A stretch of DNA of 52,500 bases, taken from Symbiodinium natans (Eukaryota > Sar > Dinophyceae > Suessiales > Symbiodiniaceae). Location of the stretch: the NCBI GenBank assembly GCA_905221605.1, contig CAJNDS010002523.1, positions 1,343,106 through 1,395,605 on the forward strand, written 5' to 3'. Under the pieces are notes generated by a model. It did not search any database and was not told the origin of the DNA. It saw nothing but the letters and a program-made list of their open reading frames with translations. Positions 22,701 through 27,642 of this stretch are shown piece after piece (within the stretch, counting starts at the first letter, position 1; every line of letters starts with the position of its first letter). The translations under genes and the position numbers were made by a program.

Positions 22701-23533
22701 TGAGGGTTGAGGGCTGTAGGTTAAACGGGTTTGGGGCCGATAACCCTTCTGGGGCCAAGGACGACTAGAGGGCTTATGGGGCTCAGAGGGTTTTGGGGGG
22801 CTTGCAGGGAAGAAAGAGCGACGATCTTCATATCGGGGTGTTCGGGAGACTCTCGGACGAGATGCTCTTGTGTATAAAAAAACCATACATAAAAAAATAA
22901 ATAAATATAAATATAAATATATATATAAATATATATATATATATATTCTTTTTACATATATATATATATATATGTAGCTGGCTACTCAATTAAGAACTCA
23001 AAAAAAAGGCTGGTTTGAGGGTCTAAGATCTATGGTCCCCAGCTGAAGAATGAAACTATACCAATTTGCCTCTATTTTTTTATCATATTGAAAATGGCCA
23101 CTTACTTCGTATTCCTCAACCGCAACTGAGGTTGGGTGTGCCCTCCACCCCACTCCCCGCCCCCCCCCCCCCCCCCCCCCCCCGCCCACATTCGCAGAAT
23201 TCTCGGCATGGGACCAGTAAAGCCGTGACCTGCCCTGCTGGGCGCCAAAGCCCTAAGACACGAAGCTCTAGACCCTTCTAGTTTAGGGTTTAGGGTTTAG
23301 GGTTAGGGTTTAGGGTTAGGGTTTAGGGTTTGGGTTTAGGGTTTAGGGTTTAGGGCGCTAAACCCCAGACCTTGAACCTCTCAACGAATACAAAGTCCAA
23401 ACGATCTTCAATGTCCTCAGCCGCCTGAACTTGTAATCCCTAAAACCCTAAACCCTGAAACCCTGAAACCCTAAACCTGCTGAATGCTGGGGGCTGCGCT
23501 GCTCCGACCACGGGCAATTCAGCACCAGGGTGC
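393..23533 (-). CDS. Pyruvate:ferredoxin / pyruvate:NADP+ oxidoreductase-like gene, spliced, partial
   Basis: Gene-level entry; exons are listed separately. Minus-strand exons read in order give a PFOR/PNO core: the NCPW loop, the LINNIMTAAA segment, the linker before the ferredoxin domain, KRGVAESVPVVDM, two [4Fe-4S] cysteine clusters, the TLKGSQFQ and SGACEGCGETPY motifs, and VANATGCSSIWGG at the start of the thiamine-diphosphate domain. The enzyme family oxidatively decarboxylates pyruvate to acetyl-CoA; PNO is the form fused to an NADPH reductase. Ten consecutive exons (12,183 down to 1,645) join without breaking frame. The N-terminal domains were not found between 23.5 and 30 kb, and the C-terminal half would lie beyond position 1, so PFOR and PNO cannot be told apart. 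About 1 kb of coding sequence is spread over some 23 kb. Introns carry telomere-type repeats and introner-like elements. Identity is strong; exact ends of some exons are inferred. Confidence 0.85.
997..1025 (-). CDS. Tentative PFOR/PNO exon (FVQQNDRGL)
   Basis: Reads (A)FVQQNDRGL and is phase-compatible with the previous exon, a plausible divergent form of the segment after GG(S/T)A. The flanks remain open (LPWEAAF before, AENEPRMARFLG after), so boundaries and assignment are weak. Confidence 0.35.
1388..1470. mobile_element. Family R element (inverted relative to 41,101-41,165)
   Basis: The reverse complement shares GGGTACCC, GGGGATTCTATT and TTTGGGGTATAAACGG with 41,101-41,165. Confidence 0.7.
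1476..1603. repeat. Telomere-type array with CCCTGAA variants
   Basis: CCCTAAA with a homogenised CCCTGAA patch at the left. Confidence 0.95.
1645..1674 (-). CDS. PFOR/PNO exon: CSSIWGGTA
   Basis: CSSIWGGTA joined to NATG in phase 1; acceptor ATCAG. The donor is inferred as GCC G followed by GC at about 1,645. Confidence 0.85.
1690..2000. repeat. Degenerate TTTAGGG array with GGGACTTTT spacers
   Basis: A higher-order unit TTTAGGGACTTTTAGGG recurs about eight times. Confidence 0.85.
3031..3065 (-). CDS. PFOR/PNO exon: FGKRLIVANATG
   Basis: FGKRLIVANATG equals the conserved 'FGDRM-IANATGCSSI' that opens the thiamine-diphosphate domain. Acceptor GGAG, donor ACAG followed by GC. Confidence 0.9.
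3165..3633 (-). pseudogene. Coding-like block inside an oxidoreductase intron, frame-broken
   Basis: Three overlapping minus-strand open frames share one block. The first starts at 3,633 (MSQPCNKFSVAELSVEEQ...). The reading then appears to move to a second frame near 3,430 and to a third near 3,325 (ending ...SCVEACVISEYSDP). That pattern is typical of a protein-coding sequence with two indels. No family recognised. It lies in the intron between the CGETPY and FGKRL exons, so it is either an inserted gene fragment or mobile-element debris. Two of the switch points are near short homopolymers, so sequencing error is possible. Confidence 0.5.
3986..4031 (-). CDS. PFOR/PNO exon: GCGETPYAKLVTQML
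   Basis: CGETPYAKLVTQML follows directly from the previous exon. Acceptor GCAG. The donor lies in a GGGGC run, so the last bases are uncertain; the join TG|G gives QMLWFGKRL. Confidence 0.92.
4067..4205. mobile_element. Inverted-repeat element, family J
   Basis: CTTGGAGGCTCATGGTACTT and AAGTACCATGAACCTCCAAG are 20-bp arms with one mismatch; the interior is rich in ACTTATAA/TTATAAGT steps. Lies just upstream of the CGETPY exon. Confidence 0.88.
4850..4883 (-). CDS. PFOR/PNO exon: EPLLEFSGACEG
   Basis: EPLLEFSGACE plus G; the family has 'QPL-EFSGAC-GCGETPY' here. Acceptor GAAG, donor GAA G followed by GC. Confidence 0.92.
4938..5030. repeat. Telomere-type array (TTTAGGG)n
   Basis: Near-perfect array in the intron between the DYAMTIP and EPLLEF exons. 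The opposite orientation (5,520-5,570) occurs in the same intron. Confidence 0.97.
5596..5667 (-). CDS. PFOR/PNO exon: DYAMTIPNRGKRFDANTLKG
   Basis: Twenty-four codons ending KGSQFQ, an almost exact match to 'W-FAMTVP------TVKGSQFQ'. Acceptor CAAG, donor CAG followed by GC, phase 0 at both ends. Confidence 0.93.
6037..6104 (-). CDS. PFOR/PNO exon: SAEALSMLPRLESIDQGHGD
   Basis: Reads DSAEALSMLPRLESIDQG then HGDNW, matching 'CP--ALSM-------E---NW' of PFOR. Its AAG acceptor is supplied directly by the edge of a telomere-repeat array. Donor TGG followed by GC. Confidence 0.88.
7184..7216 (-). CDS. PFOR/PNO exon: second [4Fe-4S] cluster
   Basis: CEVCTNACPV completes the second cluster (C-x2-C-x2-C-x3-C-P) begun in the previous exon. 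Acceptor CACAG; donor GTC G followed by GA. Phase 1 join to the next exon gives V-D-S-A-E-A-L-S-M. Confidence 0.9.
7675..7764. mobile_element. Family E element, near-identical to 25,600-25,687
   Basis: Internal inverted repeat AAAAAGGATCCTTTTTG ... AAAAAGGATCCCTAACACTG. The copy at 25,600-25,687 differs by only a few bases; a truncated third copy is at about 33,957-34,010. Confidence 0.85.
8579..8638 (-). CDS. PFOR/PNO exon: GNTYAGLHFRIQASPNDCTG
   Basis: Ends in the FRIQASPNDCTG motif, the lead-in and first cysteine of the second [4Fe-4S] cluster. Acceptor CGCAG, donor ACAG followed by GC. The intron upstream (about 2.5 kb) holds the tandem-repeat block and an unrelated coding fragment. Confidence 0.92.
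8651..8730. repeat. TTTAGGG array with homogenised CTTAGGG variant
   Basis: Seven consecutive CTTAGGG/TTAGGGC units, then TTTAGGG. Starts about 12 bases from the acceptor of the GNTYAGL exon. Confidence 0.93.
8915..9860. repeat. Complex tandem repeat with about 60-bp and longer units
   Basis: A unit with GGCCCTTTTCGGGCCTTCGG followed by a CAGGGCCC-rich stretch recurs at about 8,932, 9,380 and 9,480, with a partial copy at 9,255. It alternates with a second unit containing CCATCGATTTCAGTA and GCATTTT-CATTGCGGG at about 9,130, 9,590, 9,650 and 9,825. All lie inside the intron between the APEAFDARKATG and GNTYAGL exons. Confidence 0.75.
9870..10190. repeat. GC minisatellite built on CTTGGCCCGGGGGCCC-like units
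   Basis: Short degenerate units of roughly 15-20 bp (CTTGGC, GGGGGGCCC, CCCTTGG) repeat about 15 times. Open frames across it in several phases are low-complexity translations, not genes. Confidence 0.7.
10500..10706 (-). CDS. Unrecognised coding fragment inside an oxidoreductase intron
   Basis: Sixty-eight codons starting ATG at 10,706: MDAVNFAPPEEAGGLIAKAK, continuing with a non-repetitive helical sequence to EKMIHNGGG. Composition looks like real protein. The upstream end abuts a TTTAGGG array within a few bases. No family recognised. It may be an exon of a nested gene or a captured fragment; its strand equals that of the host gene. Confidence 0.45.
   Translation of the reverse strand: MDAVNFAPPEEAGGLIAKAKKIHEVYYALCTEGLLWHALTHGSKEVVGAIEEVAADHVCEKMIHNGGG
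11065..11145. repeat. Telomere-type array (CCCTAAA)n
   Basis: Near-perfect; begins about 15 bases from the APEAFDARKATG exon. Confidence 0.97.
11158..11191 (-). CDS. PFOR/PNO exon: APEAFDARKATG
   Basis: APEAFDARKAT plus G, matching the spacer between the two iron-sulfur clusters. Acceptor is a run of A then AG; donor G followed by GC. Splicing to the next exon gives KATGGNTYAGL in frame. Confidence 0.85.
11235..11400. repeat. Telomere-type array (TTTAGGG)n
   Basis: About 23 units with rare 6-mers (TTAGGG). Confidence 0.97.
11465..11760. repeat. Satellite of CCCTATGAA/CCCTATAAA units
   Basis: Nine-base units (AACCCTATGAACCCTATAAA and variants) repeat over some 300 bases; distinct from the 7-mer array but similar in core. 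Confidence 0.85.
11944..12050. mobile_element. Inverted-repeat element, family C, diverged
   Basis: Contains GAGGGCACCCTTTATTTGG, TTGTAAGGGAACCCAGAACC and ends CTGGCTACCAAAC, resembling 14,803-14,925. Confidence 0.65.
12094..12183 (-). CDS. PFOR/PNO exon: first [4Fe-4S] cluster
   Basis: Thirty codons beginning DKCIQCNVCSAICPHAVIRP, a C-x2-C-x2-C-x3-C-P ferredoxin motif followed by the 'AIRP' typical of PFOR/PNO. Acceptor ATCAG; donor CAG followed by GC, phase 0 into APEAFD. Confidence 0.93.
12268..12390. repeat. Telomere-type array (TTTAGGG)n in the KRGVAES-DKCIQC intron
   Basis: About 17 units inside a 303-nt intron whose two flanking exons are securely PFOR/PNO. Confidence 0.97.
12487..12533 (-). 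CDS. PFOR/PNO exon: FAKRGVAESVPVVDM
   Basis: Reads FAKRGVAESVPVVDM, the diagnostic PFOR/PNO stretch 'F-KRGIA--VP--D---C' immediately before the first cluster. Acceptor TAAG before GT; the donor after ATG is GA. The next exon continues D-K-C in phase 0. The 303-nt intron between them is mostly telomere-type repeat (about 12,268-12,390). Confidence 0.9.
12720..12798. repeat. Telomere-type array (CCCTAAA)n
   Basis: Near-perfect 7-mers. Confidence 0.97.
13337..13370. repeat. (GA)n microsatellite
   Basis: Seventeen AG dinucleotides; lies next to the tentative VSEVEADG micro-exon. Confidence 0.95.
13404..13425 (-). CDS. Tentative PFOR/PNO micro-exon (VSEVEADG)
   Basis: Only 22 nt reading VSEVEAD(G). 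Position and sequence fit the 'LPVSA---DGT' stretch expected here, with a GAAG acceptor and GC donor. Too short for confidence. The exon carrying the following 'P-GT' residues was not found. Confidence 0.35.
13838..13915. repeat. CCCTAAG variant array
   Basis: About nine CCCTAAG units in a row before a single CCCTAAA; a homogenised variant. Confidence 0.93.
14051..14164. mobile_element. Inverted-repeat element related to family C
   Basis: Starts CTAGGTTGCCCAGCAACCTA and ends CACTACTGGGCATCCTAG; internal AAAAGGGTACCCTTTTT palindrome. Confidence 0.65.
14175..14252. repeat. Family D repeat, near-identical to 23,914-23,992
   Basis: About 78 bases starting GAATACTCTATCA and ending ACTAAGTGTTCAGGG match the copy at 23,914-23,992 with only a few differences. 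Confidence 0.85.
14470..14575. repeat. Telomere-type array (CCCTAAA)n
   Basis: About 14 perfect units; TTTAGGG array at 14,665-14,790 faces it. Confidence 0.97.
14803..14925. mobile_element. Inverted-repeat element, family C
   Basis: Perfect 10-bp terminal inverted repeat TTGGTAGCCC/GGGCTACCAA; the interior has AGGGCACCCTTTTTGG and ACCTTATAAGGGAGCC. Related segments at 11,944-12,050 and 14,051-14,164. Confidence 0.82.
15442..15485 (-). CDS. PFOR/PNO exon: TPPTYVTEVLDKARR
   Basis: Reads TPPTYVTEVLDKARR, consistent with the linker helix 'P-FVK-VL-P---' preceding the ferredoxin domain. Acceptor GGAG before ACG; ends in CG followed by a GC donor. Phase 0 join to VVYAK. Confidence 0.7.
16081..16145 (-). 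CDS. PFOR/PNO exon: VEYNASAWAALESDPNVVYA
   Basis: Clean open frame VEYNASAWAALESDPNVVYAK, equivalent to 'V--N--AVD-ALE-LV-V' before the PFOR linker. Acceptor AAGAG; donor AAG followed by GC, phase 0. Confidence 0.78.
17035..17175. repeat. CCCTAAA array with AAACGCT variant patch
   Basis: Contains TAAACGCTAAACGCTAAATG inside an otherwise standard array. Confidence 0.93.
17798..17950. repeat. Telomere-type array (TTTAGGG)n
   Basis: About 20 units, next to the Copia fragment. Confidence 0.97.
17967..18172 (-). pseudogene. Decayed Copia-type RNase H fragment
   Basis: The minus-strand frame contains ADSDWAGNRATRKSTSSG at about 18,022-18,085. This matches the Copia polyprotein RNase H signature '(A/S)DSDWAG---TR(K/R)STSG(Y)'. 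Homology continues in a second frame (SFARTR), implying a frameshift. Only about 70 codons remain. Flanked by telomere-type arrays within an oxidoreductase intron. Confidence 0.75.
18469..18561 (-). CDS. PFOR/PNO exon: EDAVKKTYKNKGDAIVNQRL
   Basis: Reads EDAVKKTYKNKGDAIVNQ, corresponding to 'EAI-KTYGKKGE-VV--N' of PFOR. The upstream boundary is uncertain: the AAG acceptor at about 18,562 is one choice, and the join to the previous exon is not in phase with that choice. Ends CTT G with a GC donor, giving L-E-V-E-Y-N with the next exon. Confidence 0.78.
19215..19350. repeat. CCCTAAA array with eight AAACGCT variants
   Basis: Eight or so AAACGCT units in tandem at 19,230-19,288, then standard units. 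Confidence 0.95.
19988..20308 (-). CDS. Unrecognised coding-like fragment inside an oxidoreductase intron
   Basis: One hundred and six codons (MKSLLPQLELHVQLFRAATA... FEDDTPAFQVLSAMVV...), non-repetitive and protein-like, bounded by telomere-type repeats. No family recognised. May derive from a mobile element or a captured exon. Confidence 0.4.
   Translation of the reverse strand: MKSLLPQLELHVQLFRAATADLTLQAMESYGLVGFEDDTPAFQVLSAMVVSCPCSADTAVAKRSGRGAADAASGGHLSVSSCHMRSSIPMAERGDPNKYPYSLFLT
20757..20868. mobile_element. Inverted-repeat element, family F
   Basis: TACTGTTTGCTTAAGAGCC and GGTTCTTAAGCAATTAGTAG arms around an ATTACCCTTATAAGGAAGAA core. In the oxidoreductase intron downstream of the MGKLINN exon. 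Confidence 0.8.
21060..21102 (-). CDS. PFOR/PNO exon: MGKLINNIMTAAA
   Basis: Matches the family signature 'GLG-RINMIMQAAFF'. Acceptor GGCAG; exon starts GA so that G|GA keeps the frame with the previous exon. Ends TG with a GC donor. An introner-like element (21,117-21,225) lies just inside the upstream intron. Confidence 0.85.
21117..21225. mobile_element. Inverted-repeat element, family B
   Basis: Begins GACCCAAGAGTT and ends CTACTCTGGGTC; shares CCTAGGAATAAACAGGG and AGGGCCTACT with 27,534-27,642, 30,245-30,349 and 38,216-38,348. Near the acceptor of the MGKLINN exon. Confidence 0.8.
21405..21535. mobile_element. Inverted-repeat element, family G
   Basis: CCTACAAGGAG-GGCCCCC and GGGAGCCCCTCCTTGTAGG arms; the interior has ACTAACTGTAGTTAAGGGAC. 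Second copy at 38,774-38,899. Confidence 0.85.
22119..22158 (-). CDS. PFOR/PNO exon: VSAIDASAVAKRTG
   Basis: Matches the PFOR 'FY-IDA--IA---GLG' strand-helix. Acceptor CACAG; ends ACA G with a GC donor, so the last codon completes in the next exon (phase 1). Confidence 0.85.
22481..22540 (-). CDS. PFOR/PNO exon: ELETVLPAPFRKIIGEKKLK
   Basis: Twenty in-frame codons. They match the PFOR segment 'EELE-LP---K--IAE--IKFY' that follows the NCPW loop. Acceptor CCAG before GAG; donor AAG followed by GC. Phase 0 on both sides. Confidence 0.85.
22898..22976. repeat. AT-rich (TA)n tracts
   Basis: Two (TA)n runs around CTTTTTAC. Confidence 0.93.
23499..23533 (-). CDS. PFOR/PNO exon: GTLVLNCPWSEQ segment
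   Basis: The minus strand reads TLVLNCPWSEQ after an AAG acceptor, matching the conserved 'GG-FLLN-PW' loop of PFOR. This is the most N-terminal exon I could assign. The following intron begins CG (after CAG), which is non-canonical, so the donor may be off by a base or the sequence may carry an error. Confidence 0.75.
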
Positions 23534-23913
23534 CTTCACCGCCCGAAAACTCCCACAAACCCTAAATCCTAAACCCTAAACCCTAAAGCTCTGCAGGAAA
23601 CCAGACGCGGCATGTTAAACTTCTAGTCCTTCTCACAAAGCCCTATCCTACTATGTTCTTGAGAATCTTAGGATTCCCCCCCAAAAAAAAACAAAAAAAA
23701 GTTCTAACGGTTTCTGGGTCCGCGGAGCAGCAACAGGTTGTCAGGCTTCGGGGCTGGAGGTTCTTCTTTGGGGGAGGGGGGGGGGGGTGGGGGGGTTAGG
23801 GTTTCGAGTTTGGGGTTTGTGGTTTAAGCTTTGCTTTGGGGGGGGGAGCTAAGGTTGAGGGTTTAAAGGCTTCCGGTGCCAGCTCGAACTCTTTCTTGAG
23901 CCTGGGAGCATAG

Positions 23914-23992
23914 AGAATACTCTATCACACAGCATCTTATAAAGAAGGAACCCCAAAAGGGACCCTAAATTTAGAGAACTAAGTGTTCAGGG
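23914..23992. repeat. Family D repeat, near-identical to 14,175-14,252
   Basis: Same orientation; both contain CAGCATCTT-TAAAGAAGGAA and TTTAGAGAACTAAGTG. Confidence 0.85.
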
Positions 23993-24087
23993 GGTTTGGG
24001 GTTCAGTGCTTCGCGCTGCAAGCCTTCAGTCCTGGTTCGAAGATGGCCCTTAAAGGGTATATGTAGGGCCCGAGTTGCCTTAAAGGG

Positions 24088-24212
24088 TTATATATATTAT
24101 ATTATATTATATTGTATTATATTCTATTATATTATATTATATTATATTATATTATATTATGTTGTATTGTATGATATCATATTATATTATATTATATTAT
24201 ATTATATTATAT
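24088..24212. repeat. (TATTA)n microsatellite
   Basis: About 25 five-base units with a few TATTG changes. Confidence 0.95.
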
Positions 24213-24214
24213 AT

Positions 24215-24310
24215 AGAGGGCCCCGAATTCCCTTAAAGGGTTTTCATTTAGGGCCCCAAATTCCCTAAAGGGCATATCTAGTGCCCTAATTCCCTTAAAG
24301 GACTCTGAAA
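24215..24310. repeat. Short tandem repeat of a GGGCCC-AATTCCCTTAAAGG unit
   Basis: Three to four diverged units of about 33 bases (CCCCGAATTCCCTTAAAGGG); another at about 24,065. Confidence 0.7.
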
Positions 24311-24675
24311 GGTATTCCTGACCATGAACCCCATAAGGAAAATGCAAAATGCCCCACGGGCCTACCCAGGGTTTAGATGCTTCGCCCTTAACCCTAGGTC
24401 TTTTTGTCTGGCTTCTGAGCATTCGCGCCGCGCCCTTCGGCGTGATGAGATGAACGAAACAAGTTTGGCCCAAAACTCGACTTCGGAGGCTGAGGGTTTA
24501 GGGTTTAGGGTGTAGGGTGTAGGGTTTAGGATTTAGGGTTCAGGGTTTAGGTGGGGGGGGGGTTGGGGGGGTCGGTGCACAATTTTTTTCGAGAGGACCG
24601 CGCCACCCGCACAGCGTAAACAGGCGGTTCAGCACAGGGGGCGTAGGGGCGCCCTCAGCGAAATCAGCGTTTTCC

Positions 24676-24718
24676 CCACCCCCCCCCCCCCCCACCCCCC
24701 CCCCCCCCCCCCCCCCCC

Positions 24719-24794
<76 letters not shown>

Positions 24795-24837
24795 ACCCCC
24801 CCCCCCACCCTACCCCCCAACCCCCCCCCCCCCCCAC
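24676..24837. repeat. Poly-C tract of about 160 bases
   Basis: C broken only by single A or T bases. Similar runs at 19,741-19,865 (as G), 23,159-23,183, 31,911-31,933, 35,371-35,472 and 46,672-46,699. Exact lengths are probably unreliable. Confidence 0.9.
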
Positions 24838-25048
24838 CCCACCCACCTGTCTTTTTGGTTTGAGCTTGTCCTGCTGCTACCCCCTACCCCCCCCAAACGT
24901 TTCACAGAACTCTGCCGAGCAGGCTGGGATGATCTTTGAACCATGCGAGCCGGAGGCTCTTAAATTTTAGGCGCACCTTCGGATTGAGAGTCTCTCCCCT
25001 AAGCCCGAGCCCTACTTAACTAAGCCCTACTTCCCAAGCCCTACTACC

Positions 25049-25140
25049 TAGTTGTCCAGCAACCTGAGGGAATTAAAGGTTAACCTTTGGGGTTATGGGA
25101 TTATTCTACCCCATCAAAGGTTACCTACTCTACTACTAGG
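25049..25140. mobile_element. Introner-like element, family H copy
   Basis: Shares GTTGTCCAG-AACCT, GGAATTAAAGGTTAACCTTT and the terminal TACTCTACTACTAGG with 51,104-51,211. No flanking exon recognised here. Confidence 0.8.
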
Positions 25141-25599
25141 ACTAGGGTCTAAGCCCTCCTTATGTCCCTGGCAAGCCCTATGTTTCCAAGAGACTGAGCT
25201 TAGCAAACTTGGAGTAATAAAACGACTTTCCCTAAACCCTAAACCCTAAGCCACTGGATGTTATGTCTCGGCAGTGTCGGAGGAGGTTTTCCGGCATCTG
25301 GGTGACCTACAAACATGCCATGAAGCCTCCATTCAGGGCAGTTGACGTCCAGGGGGGTCTTGGTAGGATGTAGGGCAAGCGGCCCTCTCAACCCTACCCC
25401 CCTAGACCCTTTTTCAATTGAAGGATTAGTGATTAGGGTGTTGGGCCTGCAAGCCCAGAACCCTCAACGCCCCAAGCCCTAAACCTTTTGCGGGTCGGCC
25501 GCTTAGGGCCCTGTGCTTACTATGGCTTGCGGCTAAGGGTCTTCATGTCTGCCAGGATTTGGGGTTGAACGATTTGGGTTGAGGGTTTCTTCATCCCCG

Positions 25600-25687
25600 T
25601 TCCCCTAGGAAGAAAAAAGGATCCTTTTTGTTTCTATAAGAAAGCCCATAACCCAAAAAGTAAAAAGGATCCCTAACACTGATCTAG
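25600..25687. mobile_element. Family E element
   Basis: TTCCCCTAGGAAGAAAAAAG start and CCCTAACACTGATCTAGG end, as in 7,675-7,764. Confidence 0.85.
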
Positions 25688-26104
25688 GTTTAGGGTTGAG
25701 GGTTTAGGGCTCAGGGTTTGGGACTTCTCAGTTGACGGTTGTGGAGACTCATAATTCCTGGTTCTCCTACAGCGGCTGCGACAACTCTTGCCAGGAACCT
25801 ACACTTCTGAAAGGTCTTGGTAGCGCAGAAACCATGTTAGAATGAAGGTACCCTTTTATGTGCTGGTTACTGCACAAGGGAATCTCAACCGATGCTTGGA
25901 TTTTAGGGGCTGCTGAAACCCAAGCCGCTTTTTTAGGTTTTTTTGGGGTACCCTAACCCTGAACCATAAACCCTGAACCCGAAACCCTAAACCCTAAACC
26001 CTAAACCCTAAACCCTGAATCCTTCACTCTAAGCCCTAAGGTCAAGTAAGGTTACGTGGGAAGGCTGAAGCGGAAAACAGCTGCAACCGCGGCAGGGAGT
26101 TCAT

Positions 26105-26205
26105 GGGCCCTAAACCCTAAACCCTAAACCCTAAACCCTAAACCCTAAACCCTAAACCCTAAACCCTAAACCCTAAACCCTAAACCCTAAACCCTAAACC
26201 TCAAC
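26105..26205. repeat. Telomere-type array (CCCTAAA)n
   Basis: About 13 perfect units. Confidence 0.97.
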
Positions 26206-26620
26206 CCCTGATCATGACGGCTCGGGGCTTAGCAATTCTAACTGATTGCAGCTGCCTTAAGTGTGGTCCCACACTCACGCCCCGGCACTCATGCCTTAGG
26301 CTCTAATCCAAGCCCCCTAAACCCCAGAACCCGACACCCCAACCCTAAACCCTACTCCCCCAAAATTGCTGTCAACACCCTCAGCCCTCCCCTCAACAGC
26401 CGAAACGGTCCGGTAGTCCCACAACCCCAAGCCCTCTAGGATTTAGGGTTCAGGGCTTAGGCTTCAGGGATTAATACAGTCTCAGAGCGAAAGAGAAGAA
26501 ACCGAAGCCGAGCTCCATTGGAGCTCAACGGAGCTCCTTCTCACACCTCCCTTGGCAGCAGAGCTCTTCCACGCACTCGCTGCAGGCCTGCAGCACTGTA
26601 GACGATGCTGCCACTCGCCA

Positions 26621-26757
26621 CTTGGAGGTTCAGGGCACTTATAACCCAACTATAAGTGTAGTTATACCCCACTTATACGCCCCTTAAGTACCCCAATGGG
26701 GTTATAATTGTGTGATATGTTCAGTGATAATTGGGCTAAGAACCATGAACCTCCAAG
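26621..26757. mobile_element. Inverted-repeat element, family J
   Basis: CTTGGAGGTTCAGGGCACTT and AACCATGAACCTCCAAG arms; same internal ACTTATA repeats as 4,067-4,205. Confidence 0.82.
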
Positions 26758-27533
26758 CAGGTTTTCTAGACGATGGGTCCAATTTCACAAGGTTTGCCAA
26801 AACTATGGGTCCAATTCCCGTATGAGAAACATTAGAACATGTTGAGCCGTATTCCTCTAGTGTATATATAGATATATCTACATATATATACATACATAAA
26901 TGAATATAGATCAAGATATAGATATAGGTGTAGGTGTAGATATAGATATAAATATAACTGACATTAGAATGTATGGCTCTACACAAAGTATTTGTAGATA
27001 GAACAACCTATATTGTCACAGAATGCCGCTTTATGCTTGTCTGAACACCCTAAACTTTGGCCCTAAACCCTAAACCCGAAGCACTAAGCCCGAAACCCTA
27101 AACCCTAAGCCCTAAACCCCAAAACCTAAACCCTAACCCTAAACCATAACCAAAACCTCGCGGGCTTCCTCTCGAGGCTCGCCTGAAGGCTGACGCTGCG
27201 GCGAAGAGGATGCCCCCCAGGGGATCTAACGCTCTTTGCGGAGTCCTCCTCACACTCTGTGGAAGCTTGGGGTTTAGGGTTTTAGGCCGAAACCCTAGCC
27301 CTAAATCCTAAATCCTAAATCCTAAACCCTAAACCCTAAACCCTAAACCCTAAACTAAAACCCTAAACCCTAAACCCTAAATGAACCCTGAACCCCAAAC
27401 CCTCAGGGCTTGTCGGACAATAAACCCGAAAGCCTCCACGCTAGACACCAAACTTCAAACCTCAAGCCCTAGACGTCCCAAACCTTAAGGGGGATTGCTT
27501 TTTTTTTACCGGTTTAGGGTTTTGGGTTTATTA

Positions 27534-27642
27534 GACCCGGGAGTAGTCTAGGAATAAAAAGGATACCCTTTTTGGTTTTAAGGGGATTAGAAGGGAACCC
27601 CAACCCTAGAAAAAGGAAAAAAGGGCCTACTTCCGGTCCTAG
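27534..27642. mobile_element. Inverted-repeat element, family B
   Basis: GACCCGGGAGTAGTCTAGGA at one end, AGGGCCTACTTCCGGTCCTA at the other. Confidence 0.75.

Noticed and set aside
23380-23430. Open fragment AEDIEDRLDFVFVERFK as an oxidoreductase exon
   Set aside because: It lies between the NCPWSEQ and ELETVLP exons, which are adjacent in the family, so it is probably intronic.
24629-24846. Poly-glycine open frames
   Set aside because: Translation of the poly-C tract, low complexity only.
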